DNA of 51,893 nt from an uncultured Ruminococcus sp. (GTDB taxonomy: Bacteria > Bacillota > Clostridia > Oscillospirales > Acutalibacteraceae): the NCBI GenBank assembly GCA_902768825.1, contig CACXMR010000036.1, positions 1 through 51,893 on the forward strand, written 5' to 3'. Below, piece after piece: positions 17,319 through 27,679 of this stretch (the first letter of the stretch is position 1; every line of letters begins with the position of its first letter). The translations under genes were made by a program, and so were the position numbers. The notes under the pieces were generated by a model. The model was not told the origin of the DNA. It saw only the letters and a list, made by a program, of their open reading frames with translations, and made no database searches.

Positions 17319-19259
17319 TTATTCTTCGGAAGGTTCTTCCGTCTTGGTCTCGGACACCGTCTCTGCTTCATCCGCATCATCATCGGCATCGTCAACATCT
17401 ACCGGGATCTCCTTGCCCTCCATGGCATATCCAAACTGCTCGCCGGACATCTTCTCATGCTCAAACAGGAACTTTGCGATAGTGTGGAGCTGATCAATAT
17501 GCTCACGAAGAATCTTTTCTGTCTTTTCATAGCCGTCAGTGATATATTCCTTCACTTCCGCATCTATCAGAGCGGCGGTCTTTTCGGAGTAGGTCTTGTT
17601 ATGTCCGAATTCCTTGCCAAGGAAAACCTCTCCGTCAGATGAACCGTATGTGATAGGTCCAAGCTTTTCGCTCATGCCGTACTTGGTTATCATAGAGAAC
17701 ACAAGATTGGTCGCTCTCTCGATATCGTTTGAGGCTCCTGTGGAAATATCGTCAAGGATAATAGCCTCGGCAACACGTCCGCCAAGGAGAACCACTATCT
17801 CCTCAAGCATTTCCTTGCGTGAACGATAGGACTTATCCTCTGAGGGGAGTGACATTGTAAAGCCGCCTGCCATACCTCTGGGAATAATGGAAATCTGATG
17901 AACAGGGTCCTGAGTGGGGCAATAGTAGGTAGCCACCGCATGACCCGCTTCGTGATAGGCTGTGAGCTTCTTTTCCTTGTCGGACATGACTCTTGATTTT
18001 TTCTCGGTGCCAACAACAACCTTGATGGTGGCTTCCTCGACTTCCTTCATGGTGATGGCCTTCTGGTTCTTTCTTGCCGCTAAGAGTGCCGCCTCATTAA
18101 GAAGGTTCTCAAGGTCTGCGCCGGTAAAGCCGGCTGTGGACTTGGCTATCGTCCTGAGCTCAACGTCAGGAGCAAGGGGCTTGCCCTTAGCATGAACCTT
18201 GAGGATCTCCTCACGGCCCTTGATATCCGGTCTGCCCACGATGACCTGCCTGTCAAAACGTCCGGGACGCATAAGGGCCGGGTCAAGGATGTCGGGACGG
18301 TTGGTTGCGGCTATCATAATAACGCCTTCGTTAGCTCCAAAGCCGTCCATCTCAACAAGGAGCTGGTTAAGAGTCTGCTCACGCTCATCGTGTCCGCCGC
18401 CAAGGCCTGCGCCTCTCTGACGGCCCACTGCGTCGATCTCGTCAATGAAAATGATACAAGGAGAGTTTTTCTTTGCCTGGTCAAAAAGGTCTCTTACTCT
18501 TGAAGCGCCGACGCCCACGAACATCTCAACGAAGTCCGAGCCGGAGATCGAGAAGAAGGGCACTCCGGCCTCTCCTGCCACGGCTCTGGCGAGCAGCGTC
18601 TTACCTGTTCCGGGAGGGCCTACGAGAAGAACGCCCTTGGGTATCCTTGCGCCCAGCTCGTTATATTTCTTGGGATCCTTCAGAAACTCAACGATCTCCC
18701 TTAGCTCTTCCTTTTCCTCATCGGCACCCGCAACGTCAGCAAAGGTGGTCTTTCTCTTCTCATCGGTCATGTTCTTGATCTTAGCCTTGCCGAAGCCCAT
18801 CTGCTTGCCGGCATCACCAAGACCGCCCGACAGCCTGCGCATAAAGAATATCCACACACCTGCAAGAAGCGCTATCAGCACAAGGTTCGGCAGGAAGTTG
18901 AGCCACCAGGAATTATCCGTAGCCTGCTTCCAGTCATACTTCATAGGAGCATCGGGGTGATCCGTGTTATACTTTTCCACATAATCATCGATGGACTCCA
19001 GGAATATGCCGATACTTGCCACATAGGTCTTGATCTCGGTCTTATTCCTGTAGGGGGTGTTAAGCTTCATGGTCAGCTCGCCGTTGCCGAAATCCAGCTT
19101 ATACTCCGTGACCTGCTGATTCTTGAACATATAGATGATATCAGAGGTGGGATACTCCTCCTTGGGCTGCATCGTAAATATCAGGGATATTATGATTATC
19201 AGCACTATGGGAATACCGAGATAGATCAGAAGGTTTCTAATGGTTTTCTTGTTTTCCAA
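17319..19259 (-). CDS. ftsH: ATP-dependent zinc metalloprotease FtsH
   Basis: 646 aa, usual length. This membrane-anchored AAA+ protease degrades unstable membrane and soluble proteins. TM helices lie at about 9-29 and 121-140, flanking an extracytoplasmic domain. The AAA module shows Walker A GPPGTGKT (214-221), Walker [10 protein letters not shown] and the second region of homology with RPGRFDRQ. The protease site HEAGH (436-440) binds zinc. The tail is acidic and low in complexity ([11 protein letters not shown]). The start codon appears to be TTG at 19259, with AAAGGAG upstream. It follows hpt by about 40 bases and is the last gene of the block beginning with dnaB. Confidence 0.98.
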   Translation of the reverse strand: MENKKTIRNLLIYLGIPIVLIIIISLIFTMQPKEEYPTSDIIYMFKNQQVTEYKLDFGNGELTMKLNTPYRNKTEIKTYVASIGIFLESIDDYVEKYNTDHPDAPMKYDWKQATDNSWWLNFLPNLVLIALLAGVWIFFMRRLSGGLGDAGKQMGFGKAKIKNMTDEKRKTTFADVAGADEEKEELREIVEFLKDPKKYNELGARIPKGVLLVGPPGTGKTLLARAVAGEAGVPFFSISGSDFVEMFVGVGASRVRDLFDQAKKNSPCIIFIDEIDAVGRQRGAGLGGGHDEREQTLNQLLVEMDGFGANEGVIMIAATNRPDILDPALMRPGRFDRQVIVGRPDIKGREEILKVHAKGKPLAPDVELRTIAKSTAGFTGADLENLLNEAALLAARKNQKAITMKEVEEATIKVVVGTEKKSRVMSDKEKKLTAYHEAGHAVATYYCPTQDPVHQISIIPRGMAGGFTMSLPSEDKSYRSRKEMLEEIVVLLGGRVAEAIILDDISTGASNDIERATNLVFSMITKYGMSEKLGPITYGSSDGEVFLGKEFGHNKTYSEKTAALIDAEVKEYITDGYEKTEKILREHIDQLHTIAKFLFEHEKMSGEQFGYAMEGKEIPVDVDDADDDADEAETVSETKTEEPSEE

Positions 19260-19298
19260 ACAGTTGTCACTCCTTTATTTATTTGCATTGACCTTTTG

Positions 19299-19841
19299 TC
19301 AGGAATAAATCTCAGACTTGAGGACGCCCACATAAGGAAGGTTTCTGTAGCGCTCACTATAATCCAGGCCGTAGCCCACAATGAAGAGATCCTCTATGAC
19401 CTTTCCGGTATAGTCGGCAGTGACAGGCTTTTTCCTCCTGCCGGGCTTATCAAAGAGGGTGCAGATCTTGACGGAAGACGCTCCCTTTGACAGCAAATGC
19501 TCCTTTACAAAGGAAAGGGTATTGCCCGTATCAAGAATATCCTCAACAACGAGAACATCTCTCTCCTTAACATTGCAGGTAACATCCTTGACTATCTTGA
19601 CATTGCCTGAGGATACAGAGCCGCTGTGATAGCTGGATGCCTGAAGAAAATCAAGCTGGCAGCCGTCCACGGTGATCTTTCTGAGCAGATCAGCAAGGAA
19701 GATGACACTTCCCTTGAGAATACCGACAATTACAAGCTCCTTGCCCTCATAGTCGGCATTTATCCTTGCAGCTATGTCTGATACGGTCTTGTTCAGTTCT
19801 TCCTCGTTCATCAGTTCCTCAAAAACGTCATTGTGCAGCAT
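19299..19841 (-). CDS. hpt: Hypoxanthine phosphoribosyltransferase
   Basis: 180 aa, normal length. It makes IMP and GMP from hypoxanthine or guanine and PRPP (purine salvage). The PRPP-binding motif VLVVEDILDTGNT and the upstream LKGSVIFLADL loop are intact. The ATG at 19841 has AAAGGA nine bases upstream. The gene sits between tilS and ftsH, the standard firmicute arrangement. Confidence 0.97.
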   Translation of the reverse strand: MLHNDVFEELMNEEELNKTVSDIAARINADYEGKELVIVGILKGSVIFLADLLRKITVDGCQLDFLQASSYHSGSVSSGNVKIVKDVTCNVKERDVLVVEDILDTGNTLSFVKEHLLSKGASSVKICTLFDKPGRRKKPVTADYTGKVIEDLFIVGYGLDYSERYRNLPYVGVLKSEIYS

Positions 19842-19884
19842 ATTACAACATCCTTTCCTGTTTAAAATTCTTTATGAGATTTTA

Positions 19885-21246
19885 TCATCCGTCTGTTTTT
19901 CGTTCCTCATCCGCTTTGATAAGGAGCACTCTGCCTGTGCCGTCATTTATCATGCAATGTGACGACGGCCCCACCCCGCTTATCCACAGGACTCTGTTCC
20001 CGTCTGCAAGCAGCAAGACCGATTGCCGTTCCTCCTTCGGGAGCTTCATCTCGGTAAACAGCTTCCTTACATGCTTGGTAATATTCCTATAGGGTATGGC
20101 GAAGGTATCGCCGCTCTGTCTCGAACGAAAAACACTTGTCAATGGTATTGTATCATAATCAAGGGCAAGTGAAAACAGTTTTTTTTCGATTTTTTTTATA
20201 TTTTCATATTCTCCCCTGCTGATGACAGATATATCATACCTTTTCCCGCAAAAGCACAAGGGAGATTCTGACCCGAAAGCAATAACCTCGCCGGTATCTG
20301 CATCATCCTGCTGTGTTATGCGGAAGATTCCCTGAGTGCCCACGGCGAATAAACCGTTCCTGAGCTCTGCCGCACCACCATTATACACAATTTTTCGCAT
20401 AAGTTCAATATGCTTTGCCTCGGGAATCAGTGCATATTTTGTACACAGCTTTCTTACAGCAGAGGAAAACACTGCCGCCGGAAGCTCTGACAGACACTTC
20501 ATGCTATAGCCGCCCCTTACGGCCGCATTGCCAAGAGCAGCTTCTGCCTGGGCATCTATACAGCTGCGGGCATCTCTGAGTCGCTCCGACATCCCGCAGA
20601 CGGCAGATTCAAAAGAAGGGTTTATCTCTCTGAGCGTGGGCATGACGTCAAGACGGAGCTTGTTGCGGGTGTATTCTCGCCCAAGGTTTGAGCTGTCGGT
20701 GACATAATCTATGCCGTTCTTCCGGCAATAGGACTCGGTTTCCTCTCTTGTGCAGCCTATGAGGGGCCTTATGATATTATCTCTCACCGGCGGTATGCCG
20801 CAAAGACCTGAGAGACCGCTGCCTCTCACCAGATTAAACAGCACCGTTTCAGCGTTGTCGGATGCGGTGTGGGCGGTTGCGATCTTTGCTCCAAGCGGCT
20901 CTGCCTTCTCTGCAAAAAACTCATATCTTATCTCCCGTCCGCACTGCTCGGTGCCGATCTTGCGCTTTTTTGCCTCGGCACCTACGTCCTTCTTCAGGAC
21001 AAACAGCTCCACGTCAAGTCTTTTGCACAGCTCCCGTGAAAATTCCTCGTCACGGTCGGCTTCTTCACCTCTGAGCTGGTGGTTGATGTGGCAGGCATAG
21101 ACCTCAAAGCCCATGCTCTCTCTGAGTGAGCACAAAAGCCACAGCAGCGCACAGGAATCCGCTCCACCGGAAAGGCCCACTATCACCTTGTCGCCCTCAT
21201 GGAGCATATCATATTTTAATATAGTGTTATAAGCTTTTTTATCCAT
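19885..21246 (-). CDS. tilS: tRNA(Ile)-lysidine synthetase
   Basis: 453 aa. It converts the wobble cytidine of the AUA-reading tRNA-Ile to lysidine using ATP and lysine. The PP-loop SGGADS lies at about 25-30 near the N-terminus, and a C-terminal TilS domain follows (about 375-440), which includes RSRQSGDTF. The first eight bases overlap the 3' end of dnaB, and its ribosome site AGGA is very close to the ATG, so it likely depends on translational coupling with dnaB. Confidence 0.95.
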   Translation of the reverse strand: MDKKAYNTILKYDMLHEGDKVIVGLSGGADSCALLWLLCSLRESMGFEVYACHINHQLRGEEADRDEEFSRELCKRLDVELFVLKKDVGAEAKKRKIGTEQCGREIRYEFFAEKAEPLGAKIATAHTASDNAETVLFNLVRGSGLSGLCGIPPVRDNIIRPLIGCTREETESYCRKNGIDYVTDSSNLGREYTRNKLRLDVMPTLREINPSFESAVCGMSERLRDARSCIDAQAEAALGNAAVRGGYSMKCLSELPAAVFSSAVRKLCTKYALIPEAKHIELMRKIVYNGGAAELRNGLFAVGTQGIFRITQQDDADTGEVIAFGSESPLCFCGKRYDISVISRGEYENIKKIEKKLFSLALDYDTIPLTSVFRSRQSGDTFAIPYRNITKHVRKLFTEMKLPKEERQSVLLLADGNRVLWISGVGPSSHCMINDGTGRVLLIKADEERKTDG

Positions 21247-22603
21247 TTTCCTGTGTGACGGCGGTAAAACGCATAAACTCGCCCTGCCAGTGAAGGGGTA
21301 CGGAACGGGTTTCGCCGTGTCTGTTTTTGGCGACTATACATTCACCGCTGTTTTTGTCGGCATCCTCGTCTCCGCCCTCGGTGTTTTTGTAATAATCCTC
21401 ACGGTAGAGGAAAAGCACTATATCCGCATCCTGCTCGATGGAACCCGAATCTCTCAGGTCGGAGAGCTGGGGCTTGTGCTCGGATCTCTGCTCGCTGGCA
21501 CGGGAGAGCTGGGAAAGAGTGATTACCGGGACATTGAACTCCTTTGCAAGTATTTTGAGGTTTCGTGTTATCTCTGAAATTTCCTGCACTCGGTTGTCGA
21601 TCCTTCTTGAAGCCGACATCAGCTGCAGATAATCTATGATAAGCAGGTCAACGCCCTTGAGTCGCCTGAGCTTTGCCTTTATTTCGGGCACGTTGATGCC
21701 CGGAGTGTCGTCAAGGTACATATCCGTCTTGGACAGCACGTCTCCAGCCTCGATCAGTCTGATCCATTCCTCACTGCTGAGCTTGCCGGTTCTGAGGGTT
21801 GTTCCAGAAATGAGAGCTTCCATGGAGAGCAGTCGTGACGCAAGCTGTTCCTTGGTCATTTCGAGGGAGAAGAACGCCACCTTACGCTTGCATTTAAGTG
21901 CAACGTGCTTTGCGATATTCAGGGCAAAGCTGGTTTTTCCCATGCCGGGGCGGGCCGCAAGCAAAATCAGGTCAGAGCGGTTGAGGCCGGTGATGACATT
22001 ATCCAGCAGTCCGATGCCCGTGGGTATGCCCTTGTAGAGGTCGCTGTCATCAGAGTTAAGGAGATCCAGCCTGTCAAAGGTCTCAAGGATCACATCGCTG
22101 ATAGGCTCAAGGCCGCTCTTGCTTTTATTGTCACGGATGTCAAAGATCCTTTGCTCTGCCGAGTCGATGACCTTGGAAACCTCATCGCCGGAAGCGGAAG
22201 CGTCCTCGATGATCTCCCTTGATGAAACGATAAGGCTCCTGAGGAGATACTTGTCCCTGACGATGAGAGCATAATCCCTGACCCTGGAGATAGAGGGGCA
22301 AAACTCAGCCAGATTCATAAGGTAGGTCTTTATGTCCCCGTCAGAGGTATCCCGCTTTCCACTGATACTGTTGAGCACTGTGACGATATCCACAGGCTTG
22401 CTCAGAGTGAAAAGCTCTATCATGGTATTGTATATTTCTTTGTGTGTTGAAAGATAAAAATAGCTGCCTGAGGGGATAATCTCCATAGCGGTGGCGAGAG
22501 CCTCTGATTCCATCAGTATTGCACCGAGCACTGCCTGCTCCGCCTCAGAATTGTAGGGAAGATTAAGCCCGTCAGTCATATTGCTGACTTCTAATGTATC
22601 CAT
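21239..22603 (-). CDS. dnaB: Replicative DNA helicase
   Basis: 454 aa. This is the hexameric helicase of the replication fork. The N-terminal DnaB domain (about 15-120) is followed by the RecA-like domain with Walker A ARPGMGKTSFA and Walker B LLIIDYLQLM, and C-terminal signatures such as LSQLSRASEQR. The start is the ATG at 22603 with GGGTG five bases upstream; the in-frame TTG at 22621 lies in a repeat palindrome (GCGGCAGCTTGCCGC). In most Firmicutes dnaB directly follows rplI; here cluster R5 (about 250 bases) separates them. Confidence 0.96.
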   Translation of the reverse strand: MDTLEVSNMTDGLNLPYNSEAEQAVLGAILMESEALATAMEIIPSGSYFYLSTHKEIYNTMIELFTLSKPVDIVTVLNSISGKRDTSDGDIKTYLMNLAEFCPSISRVRDYALIVRDKYLLRSLIVSSREIIEDASASGDEVSKVIDSAEQRIFDIRDNKSKSGLEPISDVILETFDRLDLLNSDDSDLYKGIPTGIGLLDNVITGLNRSDLILLAARPGMGKTSFALNIAKHVALKCKRKVAFFSLEMTKEQLASRLLSMEALISGTTLRTGKLSSEEWIRLIEAGDVLSKTDMYLDDTPGINVPEIKAKLRRLKGVDLLIIDYLQLMSASRRIDNRVQEISEITRNLKILAKEFNVPVITLSQLSRASEQRSEHKPQLSDLRDSGSIEQDADIVLFLYREDYYKNTEGGDEDADKNSGECIVAKNRHGETRSVPLHWQGEFMRFTAVTQENG

Positions 22604-22609
22604 TTTATC

Positions 22610-22860
22610 ACCCAGCGGCAAGCTGCCGCACCTCTATTTGCGTTGGTAGTCTATCCAAACCGACAACAGAAAAGTTTCGCCAGCCTTTTCAAAGACTGCG
22701 GTTTCCAAAGGGCGCTGGGTCCGGTGGACCCCTCTGCGAAGCAGAAGCGCCGACCGAGCCAACAGGCAAGACTCAGCGCCTTTGGTCAGGGGTTCGGAGA
22801 CTGAAAGTCCCTGACATCCCAATGCTAAAGCCTGATTCCTTTCGGAATCAGGCAAAAACA
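22610..22860. repeat. Intergenic repeat cluster R5
   Basis: It splits the normally continuous rplI-dnaB pair. It contains GCGGCAAGCTGCCGC (22615-22629) against the dnaB ribosome site, the module CCGACAACAGAAAAG in inverted orientation compared with R2, a GGTCCGGTGGACC dyad (near 22717) and a GCCTGATTCC hairpin at 22830-22853. No gene is visible. Confidence 0.7.
22824..22853 (-). terminator. Hairpin downstream of rplI
   Basis: GCCTGATTCC pairs with GGAATCAGGC; the minus-strand tail TTTAGC is short. It probably only partly terminates, otherwise dnaB would need its own promoter in R5. Confidence 0.5.
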
Positions 22861-22890
22861 CCCTAACTAACAAACGGTAATGTTATTGGG

Positions 22891-23340
22891 TCAAGCCTGC
22901 TCCTTGACCATGATCTTGATGTGTGCGGATATGCCCGTATAAAGCTTGATCTCGCAGCCGTAGGTGCCAAAAGCCTTGATGTCGCTCTCAAGCACTACCT
23001 TGCGCTTGTCCACCGTGATGTTATACTTCTGGGCGACGGCGGCGGCAACCTCTTTGTTGGTCACAGAACCGAAAAGCTTGCCTCCCTGGCCTGCCTTGGC
23101 TGTCATTTCCAGCACCTGTCCCTCAAGCTTTTCGGCGTTTGCCTTGGCCTCGGCAGTAGCAACCTCTATCTTATATTGCTTCGCCTGCTCGGCGTTCTTC
23201 AGCTCGTTGAGAGCCTGTGCGTCGGCTTCCTTGGCTAACTTCCTGGGAAGAAGAAAGTTTCTTGCATAGCCGTCTGACACGTTTGCAAATTCTCCCTTCT
23301 TGCCTGTACCCTTTACATCCTGTAAAAGAATGACCTTCAT
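22891..23340 (-). CDS. rplI: 50S ribosomal protein L9
   Basis: 149 aa, standard length. The N-terminal [17 protein letters not shown] and the [10 protein letters not shown] segment are L9 hallmarks. A long connecting helix (about 40-75) and a C-terminal RNA-binding domain follow. It binds 23S rRNA domain V near the L1 stalk. An AGAGGA ribosome site is present. It follows gdpP by 54 bases. Confidence 0.98.
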   Translation of the reverse strand: MKVILLQDVKGTGKKGEFANVSDGYARNFLLPRKLAKEADAQALNELKNAEQAKQYKIEVATAEAKANAEKLEGQVLEMTAKAGQGGKLFGSVTNKEVAAAVAQKYNITVDKRKVVLESDIKAFGTYGCEIKLYTGISAHIKIMVKEQA

Positions 23341-23394
23341 TTCTTTTTCCTCTTTTCTATTATTATTTTTTGGTAATGCTGCTTTGCGGACGCC

Positions 23395-25365
23395 TTAACT
23401 TGCAGCGTCCTCCTTATTCACGTCAAGCTCACTGATTATCGACACAAGCTTTTCCCTTGCCTCGTCAATGCTGGTGTTTTCAAGCTGGCAGGCGGCCATG
23501 GTCTGATGTCCGCCTCCGCCAAGCTGCTCCATGATGACCTGAACATTCAGATCTCCCAGTGAGCGGGCGGAAATATTGACAGTCTTGCCTGTCTTATACA
23601 TAACAAAGGATGCCTTGACGTTTTCAATGCCCAGCAGCTCGTCCGCCGCCTGGGCAGAGGCAATCCTTATGTCCTGGATGTCCTCCTCGGCGCTTGCTAT
23701 AGCACAATAGTTGAAAATCTCAGCCTCGCTGACAAGCTTGTATTTCACCTTGTAGGTATCTATGGAATTTGAAAACAGCCGCTTGACCTCAACGGTATCG
23801 GCTCCGTTGCTCTTGAGATAAGCCGCCGCCTCGAAGGTGCGCACTCCGGTCCTGAGGACGAAGTTTTTTGTGTCCAGCATGATGCCGGAAAGCAAAGCTT
23901 CACTCTCAAGCCTGCTCAGAGAATCATGTCCTAAATACTGCACAAGCTCCGCTGTCATTTCGGACGCAGAGGATGCATAGGGTTCATGGTAAAACACAAG
24001 GGCATTATCTATGTGATTGACCATCATACGGTGATGATCTATGACAACCACCCTGTTGCAGCGCTCATAGACCGCCTTTGATTCAAGGAAGTTAGGCGAA
24101 TGGGTGTCCACTATGATGAGCAGTGAATGCTCGTCAAGCAGGGCAAGAGCCTCGTCCTCAGTCTTGAAAATGCTCTCAAAGCCTGCCTTTTCAAAGCTTG
24201 AAACCAGGGACTTTGCGAGAGTCTGCTGCCTGTTGAGTAAGATGTAGGCATTTTTGTGCAAGCCCTTGACCACGGCGCTCCACATTCCTATGCAGGCGCC
24301 CACCGAGTCCAGGTCCGAAAACCTGTGCCCCATTACAATCACGTTGCTGCTGTTGTTGATATGGTTGGTCAGAGATGCCGCTATGACCCTTGTGCGCACC
24401 TTTTCACGCTTTTCGATGCCCTTTGACACTCCTCCAAAAAACTTGTAGGAATCCGCCTTTTTGATGGCAGCCTGGTCGCCGCCCCTGCCGAGAGCCATGT
24501 CAAGAGCCTGTCTTGCCCACAGTTCGTTTTCCTTAAAGCTCTTGCCTCCACGGCCTATGCCGATGGAGATAGTAGCACTGAGTCTGTCGTTGATCTTTAT
24601 GGTGCGGATATCGTCAAGGATCCTGAACTTGCCGTCTATGAATCTCGTGATGTCACGTTCCTCCATGACGACCACATATCTTCCGCCGCCGATCTTCTTA
24701 TAAAAGCCCCTGGTGGTGCCTACCCACTTTACTATCTCCTGCTCAACCGCCAGAGTGACCTTGATCGCCTCGCTGTTGTCCGTCTCTCTTTCCAGCTCGT
24801 CCTTGTTGTCAAAGGCAACTATGGCAACCACGGGTCTTGACTGGAGATATTCGTCCGAATTGGTCTTGTAGGTATTGTCATCAATGAAATACACTATAGA
24901 ACCATACTCGTGCCTGACAGCAAAAACGATGTACCACTTGTCGTTATATCTGGTATCGGCGCCATTGCTGGCAAATATTGCATCCGTGTTTTCGTCAGAC
25001 AGATATTTGTCTATGCTGTCCCCCAGAGGGTCCTCATTGTTGCAGACATTTTCTTTAAACAGGGCATTTGCAGCCATGATCTCGTTTTCTCTGCTGATAA
25101 TGACCACAGGGATCATTATGTCATCGATTGTCCTTGACTCGTCCCTGAAAAGTCTCTTGGCAGCGCCGGTCAGCACCATGGAAATGAGATTTTTCAGATT
25201 GATAATGCTGACGATCACCAGGACAGTAGCAGTTATGGCAAGGACAAGCTCCACAAGAAAGCTTGTCAGGCTATACTTTATGGAAATAAAAGCCATAACA
25301 AACATCACAAGGGCGAAAAGCAGAAACAGAGGTGTTATAATATATTTATTTTCTTTTTTTCTCAC
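23395..25365 (-). CDS. gdpP: Cyclic-di-AMP phosphodiesterase GdpP (YybT)
   Basis: 656 aa, the normal GdpP size. Two N-terminal TM helices (about 10-28 and 37-57), a PAS-like domain (about 80-165), a degenerate GGDEF domain (about 175-305) and the DHH-DHHA1 phosphodiesterase (about 340-645) occur in order. DHH motif residues include His347, Asp351 and Asp353 (HRFSDLDS); VIDHHRM and the C-terminal GGGGHQ are intact, so catalysis should work. It hydrolyses c-di-AMP, controlling potassium and osmotic and cell-wall physiology. The start is probably GTG at 25365 with a weak GGTGG site. It lies 60 bases after the RNase J gene. Confidence 0.95.
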   Translation of the reverse strand: MRKKENKYIITPLFLLFALVMFVMAFISIKYSLTSFLVELVLAITATVLVIVSIINLKNLISMVLTGAAKRLFRDESRTIDDIMIPVVIISRENEIMAANALFKENVCNNEDPLGDSIDKYLSDENTDAIFASNGADTRYNDKWYIVFAVRHEYGSIVYFIDDNTYKTNSDEYLQSRPVVAIVAFDNKDELERETDNSEAIKVTLAVEQEIVKWVGTTRGFYKKIGGGRYVVVMEERDITRFIDGKFRILDDIRTIKINDRLSATISIGIGRGGKSFKENELWARQALDMALGRGGDQAAIKKADSYKFFGGVSKGIEKREKVRTRVIAASLTNHINNSSNVIVMGHRFSDLDSVGACIGMWSAVVKGLHKNAYILLNRQQTLAKSLVSSFEKAGFESIFKTEDEALALLDEHSLLIIVDTHSPNFLESKAVYERCNRVVVIDHHRMMVNHIDNALVFYHEPYASSASEMTAELVQYLGHDSLSRLESEALLSGIMLDTKNFVLRTGVRTFEAAAYLKSNGADTVEVKRLFSNSIDTYKVKYKLVSEAEIFNYCAIASAEEDIQDIRIASAQAADELLGIENVKASFVMYKTGKTVNISARSLGDLNVQVIMEQLGGGGHQTMAACQLENTSIDEAREKLVSIISELDVNKEDAAS

Positions 25366-25425
25366 GCTGATTCACCACCGAAAGCAATGATCTACCGCCG
25401 TATAGCAATAAGGCAAGCCCTGCCG

Positions 25426-27444
25426 TCACACCTCCATGATTATCGGAAGTATCATCGGGCTTCTTCTTGTCTTGTCATAAAGCAGCTTTGAAAGCTCATC
25501 CTTGACCGTATTCTTGATTACTCCCCACTCATGCACTCCGTGTGAAGAACAGTCCTCCAGAGTTTCCATCACTACCCGTCTTGCCCCCTCCATGAGAGGC
25601 TCGCTTTCCCTCACATAGACAAAGCCCCGGGAAACTATATCCGGACCGGCAATAACATGACCGTCCTCGCTGTCGAGAGTCACGACTACCACGATCAGAC
25701 CGTCCTCGCCAAGATGCTTTCGGTCACGCAGCACGATGCTGCCCACATCTCCGACTCCCAGTCCGTCCACCAGCACCTTGCCCGCCGGTATGCTGGGAAG
25801 CTGCTTCATATATTCCTTATTTATCTCCACTACATTGCCGATGTCTCCGATGAAGATATTGGAGCGATTCATGCCCATTTCCACGGCAAGCTGGGCGTGT
25901 TTGATGAGGTGCTTCTGCTCTCCGTGCACAGGGATGAAGAACTTGGGCTTTGTCAGGCCGTGAATGATCTTCAGTTCCTCCTGGCAGGCGTGGCCCGAAA
26001 CATGGACCTCATACATTGATTCATAAATAACCTTGCACCCATGCTTCATCAGCTCGTTAACCACTGAGTTGACAGCCTTTTCATTGCCGGGAATAGGGTT
26101 AGCCGAAATAATAATATAATCATCAGGGCCCACCTCCACCTTGCGGTGGTCGGAATAAGCCATCCTGGAAAGCGCCGACATGGTTTCACCCTGACTGCCA
26201 GTAGTGATCAGCACGATCTCATCCTTTGAGTATCTGCCAAGCAGGTCGATATCTATTATCAGCCCCTCAGGAACACTGATATAGCCAAGCTCTGAAGCAA
26301 TAGCCATGTTGTTTATCATGCTCCTGCCGGAGAAAGCCACCTTCCTGCCATACTTCTGGGCGCAGTCAAGTATCTGCTGGATCCTGCCCAAGTTGGACGC
26401 AAAGGTAGCGATGATGATTCTGCTGTTTTCGGCCTCCTTAAAGAGGAGATCAAAGGTGTGAGCGACCTTTTGCTCGGTCATGGTATAACCGGGACGCTCC
26501 ACGTTGGTAGATTCTGCCATAAGCGCAAGGACACCGCTCTTGCCAAGCTCTGCAAAACGGGCAAGATCTATCATCCCGCCGGTGGTGGGGGTGCAGTCGA
26601 TCTTGAAGTCGCCAGTGTGCACCACGGTGCCTGCAGGAGTGTGTATCGCTATCGCCACTGAATCCGGTATGGAATGGTTGACATGAATGAATTCTATGGA
26701 CATACAGCCAAGCTTGATCCTCTGTCCGGGAAGGACAGTGTTGAGCTTAGCCTTGCCGGTGAGTCCGTGCTCCTTGAGCTTGCTCTCCACAAGACCCAGG
26801 GTCAGGGGCGTGCCAAAAACCGGCAGATTTACCTTCTTGAGAAGGTATGGCAGGGAGCCTATGTGATCCTCATGTCCGTGAGTGAGCACTACTCCCTTTA
26901 TCTTATCCTTATTTCTCTCTACATAGGTAAAATCCGGGATAACCAGGTCAACTCCCAGCATATCTCCGTCCGGGAATGCCATTCCGCAGTCGAGGAGAAA
27001 CATATCTCCGTCACATTCAAAAAGTGTGATGTTCTTTCCGATCTCATTGAGTCCGCCAAGGAATGTGACCTTCACGGAGTGCTCGGACGCATTGTTATAG
27101 CGCCGCTTGGGATTATATTCGTTCTGCCTTGTATATCCGTTCCTTGTGTTTCTTTCAGGACGCATCTCCTGTGTGATTTTTTTCTGGAGCTGTTTGCGCG
27201 GCAAAGCGATCAGCTCACTACTCCCAAGAGCCTGATCCGTTGGCTTGAAATGCGCATCTGCCGGCTTGAAATTCGTGTCCGCCGGCTTAAAATGCGGCTC
27301 TGCGGGCTGATATCTCTTCCCCGAGTTATGCCCCGGCGTCACCTTCTTGTGCCATGCCCTGCTGTTTTCCGAAAACTTTGAGCCTGAGACACCCTTATTT
27401 CTCGGATTTTTGGGAGCACCTTTTCTGTTAAATTCTGATAGCAC
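25426..27444 (-). CDS. rnj: Ribonuclease J with repeat-bearing N-terminal extension
   Basis: 672 aa from a GTG at 27444, chosen because GGAGG lies ten bases upstream; the upstream ATG at 27477 has no ribosome site. About 115 residues of basic extension precede the catalytic core and include an eight-residue FKPAD-type repeat (about 40-70). The metallo-beta-lactamase / beta-CASP core carries HGHEDHIG, followed by MAESTNVERPG and the C-terminal domain. RNase J combines 5'-3' exonuclease and endonuclease activity in mRNA decay and rRNA maturation. The extension is longer than in B. subtilis RNase J1 and may be disordered RNA- or protein-binding sequence. Confidence 0.94.
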   Translation of the reverse strand: MLSEFNRKGAPKNPRNKGVSGSKFSENSRAWHKKVTPGHNSGKRYQPAEPHFKPADTNFKPADAHFKPTDQALGSSELIALPRKQLQKKITQEMRPERNTRNGYTRQNEYNPKRRYNNASEHSVKVTFLGGLNEIGKNITLFECDGDMFLLDCGMAFPDGDMLGVDLVIPDFTYVERNKDKIKGVVLTHGHEDHIGSLPYLLKKVNLPVFGTPLTLGLVESKLKEHGLTGKAKLNTVLPGQRIKLGCMSIEFIHVNHSIPDSVAIAIHTPAGTVVHTGDFKIDCTPTTGGMIDLARFAELGKSGVLALMAESTNVERPGYTMTEQKVAHTFDLLFKEAENSRIIIATFASNLGRIQQILDCAQKYGRKVAFSGRSMINNMAIASELGYISVPEGLIIDIDLLGRYSKDEIVLITTGSQGETMSALSRMAYSDHRKVEVGPDDYIIISANPIPGNEKAVNSVVNELMKHGCKVIYESMYEVHVSGHACQEELKIIHGLTKPKFFIPVHGEQKHLIKHAQLAVEMGMNRSNIFIGDIGNVVEINKEYMKQLPSIPAGKVLVDGLGVGDVGSIVLRDRKHLGEDGLIVVVVTLDSEDGHVIAGPDIVSRGFVYVRESEPLMEGARRVVMETLEDCSSHGVHEWGVIKNTVKDELSKLLYDKTRRSPMILPIIMEV

Positions 27445-27516
27445 TACGATTATACCTCCAATTTCGTAATATTTCATAAATTATGATCATAAAGTTGATA
27501 TCTTATTACATTTCCG

Positions 27517-27545
27517 ATAATATAATAAGCTTTTTCCGAACACAA
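27517..27545 (-). promoter_or_regulatory. Possible promoter of the rnj-gdpP-rplI block
   Basis: Minus-strand TTGTGT (27540-27545), a 17-base spacer and TATTAT (27517-27522). It is weaker than the other promoters here. Confidence 0.4.
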
Positions 27546-27620
27546 CTATATAGTTTATTTTACTCCCTTCTGAGCTTTATGTCAACACATTCTTTTCCGG
27601 GGGCGATGGCACAGGGAGAC

Positions 27621-27648
27621 TTGATTTATGCCTGGGAAAGTGTATAAT
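27621..27648 (+). promoter_or_regulatory. Promoter of the plus-strand pair
   Basis: TTGATT (27621-27626), a 16-base spacer and TATAAT (27643-27648) lie upstream of the flavoprotein gene. The region 27480-27640 also holds the divergent rnj promoter and nothing else that I can identify. Confidence 0.65.
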
Positions 27649-27679
27649 TGTATTATCATTGATAAAATGGAGGAATAGT

